From CAJJBL01 sp964519035 (GTDB lineage: Bacteria; Pseudomonadota; Alphaproteobacteria; Puniceispirillales; Marisalimonadaceae): 64,000 nucleotides of DNA. Both the position numbers and the translations under genes were made by a program. Where the stretch lies: NCBI GenBank assembly GCA_964519035.1, contig CAZFKZ010000003.1, positions 32,193-96,192 of the forward strand, written 5' to 3'. Shown here one piece after another: positions 54,585-63,301 of the stretch; the stretch's first letter is position 1, and each line of letters starts with the position of its first letter. The notes under the pieces were generated by a model that did no database searches, was not told the origin of the DNA, and worked only from the letters and a program-made list of their open reading frames with translations.

Positions 54585-55766
54585 TTAAAGACTACATGCT
54601 TTTTGAATAGCTTCTACCAGGTCTGTTTTCTCCCATGAAAAAGATCCTTCAATACTTTCATTAGGTTGTCTTCCAAAATGTCCATATGCTGAAGAAGGAA
54701 CATATATACCTGAGTTTAGCTTCAAATGCTCTCTAATTCCTCTAGGTGACATGTCAATTAAATCAGTTAATATATTCTCTATAATCGCATCATCTAATAT
54801 TCCACTTCCATAAGTATTAACATAAAATGAAAGGGGTTTAGAAACACCAATTGCATAGGCAATTTGAATTGAACACTTAGAAGCTAGTTTGGATGCAACA
54901 ATATTTTTAGCTAAATATCTAGTAAAATATGCTGCTGAGCGATCAACTTTTGTAGGATCTTTTCCTGAAAAAGCTCCTCCTCCATGCGGAGCTGAACCTC
55001 CATAAGTATCAACTATTATTTTTCTACCAGTTAAACCTGTATCGCCATCAGGTCCACCAATCTCAAAAATACCTGTGGGGTTTACATATAATTCTTCTTC
55101 AGAACACATCCATCCTTCAGGTAAAACGTCTATAACTACATCTCTAACTAAGTTTCTAATATCTTCTTGAGAACATTCCTTAATGTGTTGAGTGGAAACC
55201 ACAACGGAACATGCCCTTACTGGCTTTCCATCTCTATACTCTAAGGTAATTTGAGACTTGCTGTCAGGAAGCAATATACTTTGTTTACTTTGATGTCTTA
55301 AAATAGACAATTTTTTCAAAATTTGGTGCGAATAATATAATGGTGCAGGCATTAAAACTTCAGTTTCTTCACACGCGTAGCCAAACATTAAACCCTGGTC
55401 TCCGGCTCCCTCGTCTTTATTTCCGAGTTTATCTACCCCTATTGCTATATCTGCTGATTGACTATGCAAATGACATTCAAAATCCATTTTTTCCCAATGA
55501 TAGCCATCTTGTTCATACCCTATATCTTTGACAGCTTTTCTAACTTGATCTTCAATTTCTTCATCAGTTATGTGTATACCATCTGGAAGCCTGTATTCAC
55601 CTGCAATAATTGTCTTGTTAGTAGTAACCATAGTTTCACAAGCCACTCTAGCTTCTGAGTACTTATTAAGCATTAAGTCAACAACAGTATCAGATATTCT
55701 ATCACATATTTTGTCAGGGTGACCTTCCGAAACAGACTCTGAAGTAAACAAATAATTATTCTTCAT
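54585..55766 (-). CDS. metK: S-adenosylmethionine synthetase
   Basis: Makes SAM from methionine and ATP; supplies the methyltransferases UbiE and TrmB and the radical-SAM MiaB in this window. The 393-residue protein has SEGHPDKICDRISD at the start, GAGDQGLMFGYACEE (hexapeptide signature) and GGGAFSGKDPTKVDRSAAY (nonapeptide region). Its 5' end overlaps lnt by 11 bp. Length and motifs are normal. Confidence 0.98.
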   Translation of the reverse strand: MKNNYLFTSESVSEGHPDKICDRISDTVVDLMLNKYSEARVACETMVTTNKTIIAGEYRLPDGIHITDEEIEDQVRKAVKDIGYEQDGYHWEKMDFECHLHSQSADIAIGVDKLGNKDEGAGDQGLMFGYACEETEVLMPAPLYYSHQILKKLSILRHQSKQSILLPDSKSQITLEYRDGKPVRACSVVVSTQHIKECSQEDIRNLVRDVVIDVLPEGWMCSEEELYVNPTGIFEIGGPDGDTGLTGRKIIVDTYGGSAPHGGGAFSGKDPTKVDRSAAYFTRYLAKNIVASKLASKCSIQIAYAIGVSKPLSFYVNTYGSGILDDAIIENILTDLIDMSPRGIREHLKLNSGIYVPSSAYGHFGRQPNESIEGSFSWEKTDLVEAIQKACSL

Positions 55767-57300
55767 TCTTAAACACCTTTTTATTATTTAAAATTATGTA
55801 AATATTACTTATAAGCAGAATGAATAAAATTGAAACACTAAAAATATAATCTCCATATTTTCTATATATTGTCATATCTAAGGCTGATAATAATGTAGTA
55901 GTTTTAACATCTTTAGTATTTAATGGTATTCTTAAAATCTCTTTACCGTATGGAGATATAAAAGCAGAAATACCTGTGTTTGCAACTCTAACTAAAGGAA
56001 TGCCAAACTCTACTGCTCTAATTTTAGCTAATGCAAGATGCTGATGTGGTCCAGAAGTATCTCCGAACCAAGCGTCATTTGTTATATTTATTATAAGCTT
56101 TGTATTATTCGAAAGGCGATTTCTTACTTCTTCAGAAAACAAAACCTCATAACAAATTAAAGGCAGCACATCACCAATATTTGAAATTTTGAAATTTTTA
56201 TTCATTATCCCACTTGAAAAATCTCTTTTATTTTTCATAAACCCAAAACTCTTAATAAAACTTATAAAAGGAATGTATTCTCCAAAAGGAACTAAGTGGA
56301 TTTTGTCATATTTATATTCTAAATTACCCAGTGAATTAATATAAATAAGTGAGTTGAACAAATTTTTATTTTCAAAACTAAGTGTTCCAATAATTAATGA
56401 TGTATTAGTGTTATTTATTATATCATTAGTAATATTTGATATTAAGTCTAAATCTTTAGGAATCACTCCTTCAAAACTAGTTTCAGGCCAAATTATAATC
56501 CTATTAGTGTTGATATATTCTATCGATTTTTGAGTTGATAATTTTACTAAAGTTTCAATATGACTAGTTCTCTTTAAAATATCCCATTTAGCCTTTTGTT
56601 TGATATTTGGTTGCACAATTGTGATTAGTGGTTGATTTTGAATTTTCAAATTTTCTCTATTATTAGATCTATAAAAAGAGGCAAATAGTAAAATAAATAT
56701 AGGAATACAAATTGGTAATATGATTAAATATTTATTTTTAATATTTTTATATGAGATAAAAGGAAATACACACACAATAAAGACTAATAAATTTGAGGTG
56801 TAACTACCTATAAATGAAAATATTTGAATAAGATTTTCACTTGAGCTAAGAATCATAGAAGGCATTAACCAAGGAAAACCTGTAAAAATATTACATCTCA
56901 TATACTCTGATAAAGACAAAACAACTATAATTGTTAAAGTGGAGCTTCCTAATTTATTTCCAATAAATTTTGCAACCAGAAAAGCTGTTGCCCAAAATAA
57001 AGCTAATATGCTTGGAAGCACCAAAACACCTAATGGCATAAAATAAATCTCATAAGTATCATTCACCAAAAAAGCTGAACCAATCCAATACAAGCCGAAT
57101 GAAAACCAACCAAAGCCTAAAGAGAATCCTGCAAAAAAAATTTTTTTAAAAGCTTTAAGTTTACTAACTATATAAATACCAAAACCTAATATAAAAATTG
57201 AGGGCACTATAGAAAATGGGGGCAATGAAAAGGTTGCCGCTCCACCAAGAAGATATAAAGTTAAATATAGAGGAAAGTTGAAGTTATATAATTTTTCCAT
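55756..57300 (-). CDS. lnt: Apolipoprotein N-acyltransferase
   Basis: Adds the third acyl chain to the N-terminal cysteine of lipoproteins (such as the LptM-like protein in this window). The 514-residue inner-membrane protein has about six N-terminal helices, a nitrilase-type domain with catalytic Glu in IWPETSFEGV, a Lys in the YDKIHLVPFGEYIP segment, and Cys in PLICYEVLF. A final membrane helix is at the C-terminus. It overlaps metK and starts 8 bp after corC. Confidence 0.94.
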   Translation of the reverse strand: MEKLYNFNFPLYLTLYLLGGAATFSLPPFSIVPSIFILGFGIYIVSKLKAFKKIFFAGFSLGFGWFSFGLYWIGSAFLVNDTYEIYFMPLGVLVLPSILALFWATAFLVAKFIGNKLGSSTLTIIVVLSLSEYMRCNIFTGFPWLMPSMILSSSENLIQIFSFIGSYTSNLLVFIVCVFPFISYKNIKNKYLIILPICIPIFILLFASFYRSNNRENLKIQNQPLITIVQPNIKQKAKWDILKRTSHIETLVKLSTQKSIEYINTNRIIIWPETSFEGVIPKDLDLISNITNDIINNTNTSLIIGTLSFENKNLFNSLIYINSLGNLEYKYDKIHLVPFGEYIPFISFIKSFGFMKNKRDFSSGIMNKNFKISNIGDVLPLICYEVLFSEEVRNRLSNNTKLIINITNDAWFGDTSGPHQHLALAKIRAVEFGIPLVRVANTGISAFISPYGKEILRIPLNTKDVKTTTLLSALDMTIYRKYGDYIFSVSILFILLISNIYIILNNKKVFKNEE

Positions 57301-57308
57301 GTAAATAG

Positions 57309-58193
57309 TTAACGGTTATTTTCTTTAATATTTGATGTTTCTTTTAAACCCTTAATTCTTACCAATACTATTCTTCTTGGGTCAGCGTCTAAAATTTCAA
57401 ATTCTAAACCAGATGTCGAGTGCCTAACGACTTCTCCAATTACAGGAACTCTTCCAACAATATTAATTATGAAACCTCCTAATGTGTCAATTTCTTCATT
57501 TAGTTCAGATTCTGAAATTGCTATTAAAAAATCTTCTAACAAATCTAAAGTGATTTTTGCCTCTACTATTACAGACCCATCAGGCATCCTATCTAAACGG
57601 CATTCTGTTAATGAATCATGTTCATCTTCTATTTCTCCTACCAACTCTTCAACTAAATCTTCAATAGTAACTAAACCATCTATCCCACCATATTCATCTA
57701 CAACAAGTGCTAAATGACGCCTTTTAATTCTCATTTCATGTAATAAATCTAATAAACTTATAGATGGAGAAATAAAAATAGGTTCTTTTAAAAGTGATTT
57801 TATATCCTTTTTTTCTTTCAAGTATAAGTTAGCTAAGACGTCTTTTATATGAATAATACCAATAATTTCATCTAAACTCTCTCCTCTTACTGGAACTCTA
57901 CTATGATTTGCTGCTATTAACTGCCTTACTATTTCATTAAAATCATCCGACATAGCCACTGAAGTAATATCTATTCTTGGAACCATTACATCTGAAGCTG
58001 TTATACCTCTTAATCCAGCTAAGTTTTTTAATAACTCATTTTCGTGACTTAAGTTTTTTCCATTTAAATCGTCTGCATTTATTCTTTTAGCAACAAATTG
58101 TTCTAACTCTTTATCTAACTCATTCTTTTTTTGTATTTCTTTTTTTAAAAAAAATTTAGAGAAATTAAACTTTGCTAATGATTTTTTTTCCAA
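57309..58193 (-). CDS. CorC/TlyC-type CBS-pair protein
   Basis: A 294-residue cytosolic protein. It has a CBS pair (VMVPRIDITSV ... HSRVPVRGESLDEIIGIIHIKDVL, then RIKRRHLALVVDEYGGIDGLVTIEDLVEELVGEI, cited by key parts) and a C-terminal CorC_HlyC domain (about 215-285). No membrane DUF21 domain is present. Relatives assist Mg/Co efflux or are called hemolysin-like; the real role is uncertain. The ybeY-corC-lnt order is conserved in Proteobacteria. Confidence 0.9.
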   Translation of the reverse strand: MEKKSLAKFNFSKFFLKKEIQKKNELDKELEQFVAKRINADDLNGKNLSHENELLKNLAGLRGITASDVMVPRIDITSVAMSDDFNEIVRQLIAANHSRVPVRGESLDEIIGIIHIKDVLANLYLKEKKDIKSLLKEPIFISPSISLLDLLHEMRIKRRHLALVVDEYGGIDGLVTIEDLVEELVGEIEDEHDSLTECRLDRMPDGSVIVEAKITLDLLEDFLIAISESELNEEIDTLGGFIINIVGRVPVIGEVVRHSTSGLEFEILDADPRRIVLVRIKGLKETSNIKENNR

Positions 58194-58213
58194 CTTTATT
58201 CCTAATTATTATT

Positions 58214-58741
58214 TTAATAGTTTGCGTAGGGGTTTTTAATATCCAAATTTTTAAGAATTTTAATTTCTAATGTTTCCATAATTTCTGCATCGAGGCAATT
58301 GTCATGATCATAACCTAATAAATGCAAAAAACTATGAACAAATAAATGTATCAAATGATCAGATATTTTTATCTTATCTTTCTTTGCTTCTTTAACTAAG
58401 GTATCGCAAGAGATAACAATGTCACCTAAAAATTTTATACTTATTATCTCTTCATGTTCTTCTATAAATGGAAATGAGAGTACATTAGTAGCAGAATTAA
58501 TATTTCGAAAATTATTATTTAGATTTGTGATTTTATTATCACCAGTAAAAAGAACTGAAATCGAGAATTTTTTAGAAAGCTTTGTATTTTTTGTTAATTG
58601 AATAATATTCTGAATAATTGAATTAATTTTATTTTCAAATTTGTTATCAATAATTTTTTCCCATAAAATATCATCAATTATAGATTCTATTAAGTATTCA
58701 TTTGTTTCCCAATTCTTAAATTTTTTTTTTGTTTTAATCAT
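58214..58741 (-). CDS. ybeY: Endoribonuclease YbeY
   Basis: Zinc-dependent RNase for 16S rRNA 3'-end maturation and ribosome quality control. The 175-residue protein has the metal site HSFLHLLGYDHD (H-x3-H-x5-H) near residues 135-146 and the upstream NVLSFPF motif. The start at 58741 is the first Met. It lies 20 bp upstream of corC and 26 bp downstream of phoH. Confidence 0.95.
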   Translation of the reverse strand: MIKTKKKFKNWETNEYLIESIIDDILWEKIIDNKFENKINSIIQNIIQLTKNTKLSKKFSISVLFTGDNKITNLNNNFRNINSATNVLSFPFIEEHEEIISIKFLGDIVISCDTLVKEAKKDKIKISDHLIHLFVHSFLHLLGYDHDNCLDAEIMETLEIKILKNLDIKNPYANY

Positions 58742-58767
58742 TTAAAATTTTTAAACTATTAATCATA

Positions 58768-59769
58768 TCAAGAATTATCATATGCTTTTATTATTTCAGC
58801 AACTATTGGATGCCTTATAATATCACTAGTGCCTAATTCAATTATTTTTATAGATTTAATATTATTAAGTATCTCTTGTGCCTGTTTTAAACCAGACTTT
58901 TGTCCTAAAGGTAGATCAATTTGACTTAAGTCCCCATTGATTACCATTCTAGAGCCTTCACCTATTCTTGTTAAAACCATCTTCATTTGTACCGATGTTG
59001 TATTTTGTGCCTCATCAATAATTACAAACGAGTTTGTAAATGTTCTTCCACGCATAAAGGCTAAAGGAGCAATTTCTATTTCACCAGATTCAATTTTTTT
59101 TTCTACTCTATCAGAAGGCATCATTTCATATAAAGCATCATATATAGGTCTTAAGTATGGATCTATTTTTTCTTTCATATCTCCGGGTAAAAAACCCAAT
59201 CTTTCTCCAGCTTCAACTGCAGGCCTTGCTAAAATTATTTTATCAACCAACCCCTTTTTTAACATATCAATACCTTTTGCTACTGCTAAATATGATTTAC
59301 CAGTCCCAGCAGGTCCAAGGCCAAAAACTAACTCATAATTATTTAAGGCATCAAAATAAGCCTTCTGACCTATACTCTTGGGTATGATTGTTTTTTTCCA
59401 TGTATCAATTTTGTAAGAATTAAAAGAAGATTTTGTTTTGGTAGTTTCATGAAAATTACTATCTGTTTTTAACATTCTTAGTTCAGTTTCAAATCTCGAA
59501 AATTCACATATAATATTTTTACCTCTTTCTTTTGAGATACTATCATAAACATTTGTTAAAATTGCTTTTGCTAATTTCACATGTTCATCTTTACCTGAAA
59601 TTTTAAATTGGTTTCCAAAGGTTTGTATATTAGCTTCTGTTAACTGTTCTAATCTACTTAAGTTAATACTATAGTTACCTAACATAATTGATATCAAAGA
59701 GTTGTTTGGAAACTCAATAGTGATTTCTTTATTATTATTCGTTGAATCTAAAATTAAATTTTCTTTCAA
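58768..59769 (-). CDS. PhoH-like ATPase
   Basis: A 333-residue protein with Walker A GPAGTGKSYLAVAKG (about 156-170), LARPAVEAGERLGFLPGD, Walker B FVIIDEAQNT and GDLSQIDLP. A KH-like N-terminal part is at about 30-95. PhoH-like proteins are ATP-binding, probable RNA helicase or nuclease partners of YbeY, and the phoH-ybeY pairing here agrees with an RNA-maturation role. Confidence 0.94.
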   Translation of the reverse strand: MKENLILDSTNNNKEITIEFPNNSLISIMLGNYSINLSRLEQLTEANIQTFGNQFKISGKDEHVKLAKAILTNVYDSISKERGKNIICEFSRFETELRMLKTDSNFHETTKTKSSFNSYKIDTWKKTIIPKSIGQKAYFDALNNYELVFGLGPAGTGKSYLAVAKGIDMLKKGLVDKIILARPAVEAGERLGFLPGDMKEKIDPYLRPIYDALYEMMPSDRVEKKIESGEIEIAPLAFMRGRTFTNSFVIIDEAQNTTSVQMKMVLTRIGEGSRMVINGDLSQIDLPLGQKSGLKQAQEILNNIKSIKIIELGTSDIIRHPIVAEIIKAYDNS

Positions 59770-59785
59770 AGTTTATTTACTAAAT

Positions 59786-61123
59786 TTATATAATTTGACC
59801 ACTAATACTATTTTGATGAGCGTCTGTTACTTTTACGTTTATAATTGAACCAATTAATTCTTTTTTTTCATGGTTAAAGTACACCGACTGATTAAAGGGA
59901 GATCTGCCTAGAAACTGATTTAATTTTTTCCCATTCTTTAAAACTAAAACTTTAATATTAGAATTAACCGAATTTTTGTTAAAGTCAAATTGCTGCTCTC
60001 TTAAAATATTTTGAACTTCGTGTAATCTTAATTTCTTTGTCTTTTCATCAACTTGATTCGGTAATGTTGCTGCAGGAGTTCCAGGTCGAATAGAGTACTT
60101 AAAAGAATAAGCTTGAGAAAAATTGATTTTTTTAATAAGTCTAATGGTCTCATTATGATCATTATCAGTTTCACCAGGAAACCCTATTATAAAATCACCC
60201 GATATAGCTATATTAGGTATATGATACCTAACTTTTTCTATTATTTGAAGATAATCTCTTACTTTATGTTTTCTATTCATTGACCTAAGAATGTTGTCAG
60301 AACCCGATTGAACAGGTAAATGAAGGTAAGGCATAAGTTTATCTATGTCTCTATGGGCCTCTATTAATTCAATATCCATATCTAATGGATGAGAGGTAGT
60401 ATATCTTATAAATTGAAGTTCTTTAATTTTAGCAAGTTCTTGGATTAATTTTCCTAATCCCCAAATTTTGCCATCTTTCCATCTAGAACTCCAAGCATTA
60501 ACATTTTGTCCTAATAATGTGATTTCTTTTACTCCACTATCTATTAAACTTTTAGCTTCTTGAATGATAGATTCTATGGATCTAGAATATTCTGATCCTC
60601 GAGTATAAGGAACAACACAAAAAGAACAAAATTTATCACAACCTTCTTGAATAGTTAAAAAAGCGGATGGACCTCTTTCAGATATTTTTGACTTTAATTC
60701 ATCAAACTTAGGCACAATTGGAAAGTCAATTTTTATTAGTTTATTTTTTTCAACTGGATCAACCTTTGAAATTAAATCTGGTAAACTTTGATAAGATTGC
60801 GGCCCAACAACTATATCTACCCATGGAGAGCGTTTCATAATTGCTTCACCTTCAGCTTGAGCAACGCATCCAGCGACTGCTATAATTGTCTTTTTTCCTG
60901 TTTGTTCTTTTCTTAATTTTGCTTGATCTCTGTAACGACCAAGTTCCGAATATGTTTTTTCAACAGCTTTTTCTCGAATATGACAGGTATTAATTACTAT
61001 AAGGTCAGCATCGTCTCCATTATAAATAATTTCATACCCTAATGGCTTAAGTAGATCGATCATTTTTTCAGAATCATACATATTCATCTGACATCCGTGT
61101 GTTTTTATATATAATTTTTTCAT
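59786..61123 (-). CDS. miaB: tRNA-2-methylthio-N6-isopentenyladenosine synthase
   Basis: Radical-SAM methylthiotransferase acting on A37 of tRNAs. From the Met at 61123 it is 445 residues starting MKKLYIKTHGCQMN; a Met at 61162 would add 13 residues, and neither has a clear ribosome site. The N-terminal cluster ligands are in THGCQMN, INTCHIRE and VAGCVAQ. The radical-SAM CxxxCxxC is in EGCDKFCSFC, and a C-terminal TRAM domain is present. It is upstream of phoH. Confidence 0.96.
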   Translation of the reverse strand: MKKLYIKTHGCQMNMYDSEKMIDLLKPLGYEIIYNGDDADLIVINTCHIREKAVEKTYSELGRYRDQAKLRKEQTGKKTIIAVAGCVAQAEGEAIMKRSPWVDIVVGPQSYQSLPDLISKVDPVEKNKLIKIDFPIVPKFDELKSKISERGPSAFLTIQEGCDKFCSFCVVPYTRGSEYSRSIESIIQEAKSLIDSGVKEITLLGQNVNAWSSRWKDGKIWGLGKLIQELAKIKELQFIRYTTSHPLDMDIELIEAHRDIDKLMPYLHLPVQSGSDNILRSMNRKHKVRDYLQIIEKVRYHIPNIAISGDFIIGFPGETDNDHNETIRLIKKINFSQAYSFKYSIRPGTPAATLPNQVDEKTKKLRLHEVQNILREQQFDFNKNSVNSNIKVLVLKNGKKLNQFLGRSPFNQSVYFNHEKKELIGSIINVKVTDAHQNSISGQII

Positions 61124-61194
61124 ATAGCTAATACTTTTAATTGATGAACTTCTTACTGCCATATATATGGTTTATACTGCAAGTTATTTTCGTT

Positions 61195-61998
61195 TTAATA
61201 ATTGGAATATACAGAATTAATTTTTTTTTCTAAATACATACTTAACTCTTTCCTATCAGCAAAGTCATTTGTATTTATACAATCTAAATATATGATTTTA
61301 GCAGTTATAAATTTTATGTCTTTTAGGATTGCTAAATGAGGATTTAATTCCATATCACCATACCAAGCTATGACTGGCATCAACCATCTATTTATTGGTA
61401 CTCCATTTATCTTTGTATAGATTATAACTAATGGTTGAATTATAAAATTTTGATTTTCTAAAGCTGAAAATACACTTGATTTAAATGGTAATACCCTATT
61501 CCCATCAGATGTAGTGGCTTCAGGAAAAATTAATAATTTTTCTCCTACAGATAGCAAATCCAACAAAAAAAATTTTTGTAATAAGGTATCAGATTTTACT
61601 CTTTTAATATAAACTGTATTAGCAAGTTTAGATAAAAACCCAAAAATCGGCCAATCTTTAACTTCTGACTTAGCTACAAATCTTACAGGTATTGAAGATC
61701 CTAAAATAGGTATATCAAGATAAGAAATATGATTACACACAAAAAGATTGCATTCCTTTGATTTTTTTTTATTTCCTTCGTGCTTAATTTTCACTGATAA
61801 AAGCCAGATTAACAATTTATGAAAAATTAAAGGGAACCACTTATCTATAAGAGGCAAAATTCCTCTTCCAAAAAAGGATATTATTATCAGTGGAGATACT
61901 AAAATTAAAAAAACAACTAACTTTAATACAAAAGAAAGTCTTTCAATTATTGAGGGTTGGAGCATTGGGTTAAAGTATTTTTTACTTTCAAGCATCAT
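61195..61998 (-). CDS. 1-Acyl-glycerol-phosphate acyltransferase (PlsC/OlsA-like)
   Basis: A 267-residue membrane-associated acyltransferase. It has an N-terminal hydrophobic anchor (about 21-45), the H-x4-D motif in CNHISYLDIP, and the phosphate-binding FPEATTSDGNRVLPFKS. It makes phosphatidic acid, or in an ols pair O-acylates lyso-ornithine lipid. It overlaps the OlsB-like gene by 11 bp, which suggests translational coupling and a joint role. Confidence 0.9.
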   Translation of the reverse strand: MMLESKKYFNPMLQPSIIERLSFVLKLVVFLILVSPLIIISFFGRGILPLIDKWFPLIFHKLLIWLLSVKIKHEGNKKKSKECNLFVCNHISYLDIPILGSSIPVRFVAKSEVKDWPIFGFLSKLANTVYIKRVKSDTLLQKFFLLDLLSVGEKLLIFPEATTSDGNRVLPFKSSVFSALENQNFIIQPLVIIYTKINGVPINRWLMPVIAWYGDMELNPHLAILKDIKFITAKIIYLDCINTNDFADRKELSMYLEKKINSVYSNY

Positions 61999-62806
61999 GA
62001 TTTAAATACTTTTTTTTATACTTATAAGCTATATTTTCTGTTTTAACAGCAATACACAAATCAATAGTGTTAAATTGATGATCTACAAAATAACTATCGC
62101 TTACTTTACCACCCACTCTTAAATAACCTTTTATTAAAGGAGGTAGCTTTAAAAACGTATTTAACATATCTAACTTTTTAATCTTAAATTTATCAATTGA
62201 ATATATATTTTTATCTAAACTTTTGACTAACAAATCATTTGGTAAGGAAAAGTTATCTCTTAAGAAAAATAATTGTTCAGAAAACTTGAATACATCAATT
62301 CCAGGAAAACTTGCACAACCAAATAAAATTTTAATATCATATAAATTTATATATCGAGCTATGACTTTCCAAATTAAATTCATTATATTTCTGTTTCTAT
62401 AATCCTTATGAATACATGATCTTCCTAATTCAAGTATTTGTTTATCCCTGTATGTTTTAATGATGTTTGTTAAATCAAATTCAGAAGATGTATAAAAACC
62501 TCCAAACTGTCTCGCTAAATCACCTTTTAATAATCTATAAGTACCAACGATTTGATTGCTAGATTTTTTTCTCGTTTTATCTATAACTATTAAATGATGT
62601 GCAAAATGATCTATACTATCGTAATCTAGTTTTAGTATTTTTTTTGATAAAGATGGTTTAGCATTTCTTTCTTTATAAAATACAGAATATCTAAGTGACT
62701 GTGCACTTTTAAGCTCGGATTTATTTTCAACTAATTTTATTAAAAAGTTTCCATGCTCCAAAATTGGTAAAGTTACATTATGATGATATGGCCTAAAGTA
62801 ATTCAT
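61988..62806 (-). CDS. olsB: GNAT acyltransferase, OlsB-like
   Basis: A 272-residue protein of the OlsB/hemolysin-like acyltransferase family. Signatures are RYSVFYKERNAKP, VGTYRLLKGD, LELGRSCIHKDYRN and the C-terminal LPPLIKGYLRVGGKVSDS ... FNTIDLCIAVKTE. OlsB transfers a 3-hydroxyacyl chain from ACP to ornithine, the first step to ornithine lipids, which are phosphorus-free membrane lipids. Together with the overlapping OlsA-like gene this would be a full pathway. The substrate is inferred from family resemblance. Confidence 0.85.
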   Translation of the reverse strand: MNYFRPYHHNVTLPILEHGNFLIKLVENKSELKSAQSLRYSVFYKERNAKPSLSKKILKLDYDSIDHFAHHLIVIDKTRKKSSNQIVGTYRLLKGDLARQFGGFYTSSEFDLTNIIKTYRDKQILELGRSCIHKDYRNRNIMNLIWKVIARYINLYDIKILFGCASFPGIDVFKFSEQLFFLRDNFSLPNDLLVKSLDKNIYSIDKFKIKKLDMLNTFLKLPPLIKGYLRVGGKVSDSYFVDHQFNTIDLCIAVKTENIAYKYKKKYLNHDA

Positions 62807-62859
62807 TTTTACATATTAATTTTTATTTTACGATTTATGTCTTATGACATGTGAGGTAT

Positions 62860-63294
62860 TTATTCAATCTTTAAACAAAGTGTTAGGGCATCAATTCTGG
62901 TTTCGTCTTTAACCTGATAATAACTTTTTCTAATGCCTGTTTTTTTAAAACCATTTTTATAGTAAAAATTAATAGCCTCCATATTTGCACTCGAAACTTC
63001 TAAAAAAATGTTTTGAGCACCTTTCTTTTTCATTTTATTTATAAAAAAAGATCCACAATTTTTTCTTTGATGGTCTTTAGTAACACCTATTTTAATGATC
63101 TCTATTTCATTTTTAATATCAAAAAATAAAACATAACCTATGATTTCATTTAGCTCAATTTTCCAAATTCTAAAATATTCTAGTTCTGCAAACTTTGATA
63201 AATCTTTTATATTCCAAGGATATTCAAAAAGTTGTTTTTCTATTTGTAATATTTCTTTATAGTCACTTTTATTTACATCACTAATTTGGTACAT
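62860..63294 (-). CDS. rimI: N-acetyltransferase, RimI family
   Basis: A 144-residue GNAT protein (MYQISDVNKSDYKEILQIEK at the start, IIKIGVTKDHQRKNCGSFFI for acetyl-CoA binding, then FLEVSSANMEAINFYYKNGF). RimI acetylates ribosomal S18 and related N-termini. The ATG at 63294, 7 bp after the tsaB stop, is preferred over a TTG at 63342 inside tsaB. Pairing tsaB-rimI is conserved in many bacteria. Confidence 0.88.
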   Translation of the reverse strand: MYQISDVNKSDYKEILQIEKQLFEYPWNIKDLSKFAELEYFRIWKIELNEIIGYVLFFDIKNEIEIIKIGVTKDHQRKNCGSFFINKMKKKGAQNIFLEVSSANMEAINFYYKNGFKKTGIRKSYYQVKDETRIDALTLCLKIE

Positions 63295-63301
63295 ATGAGA
63301 T

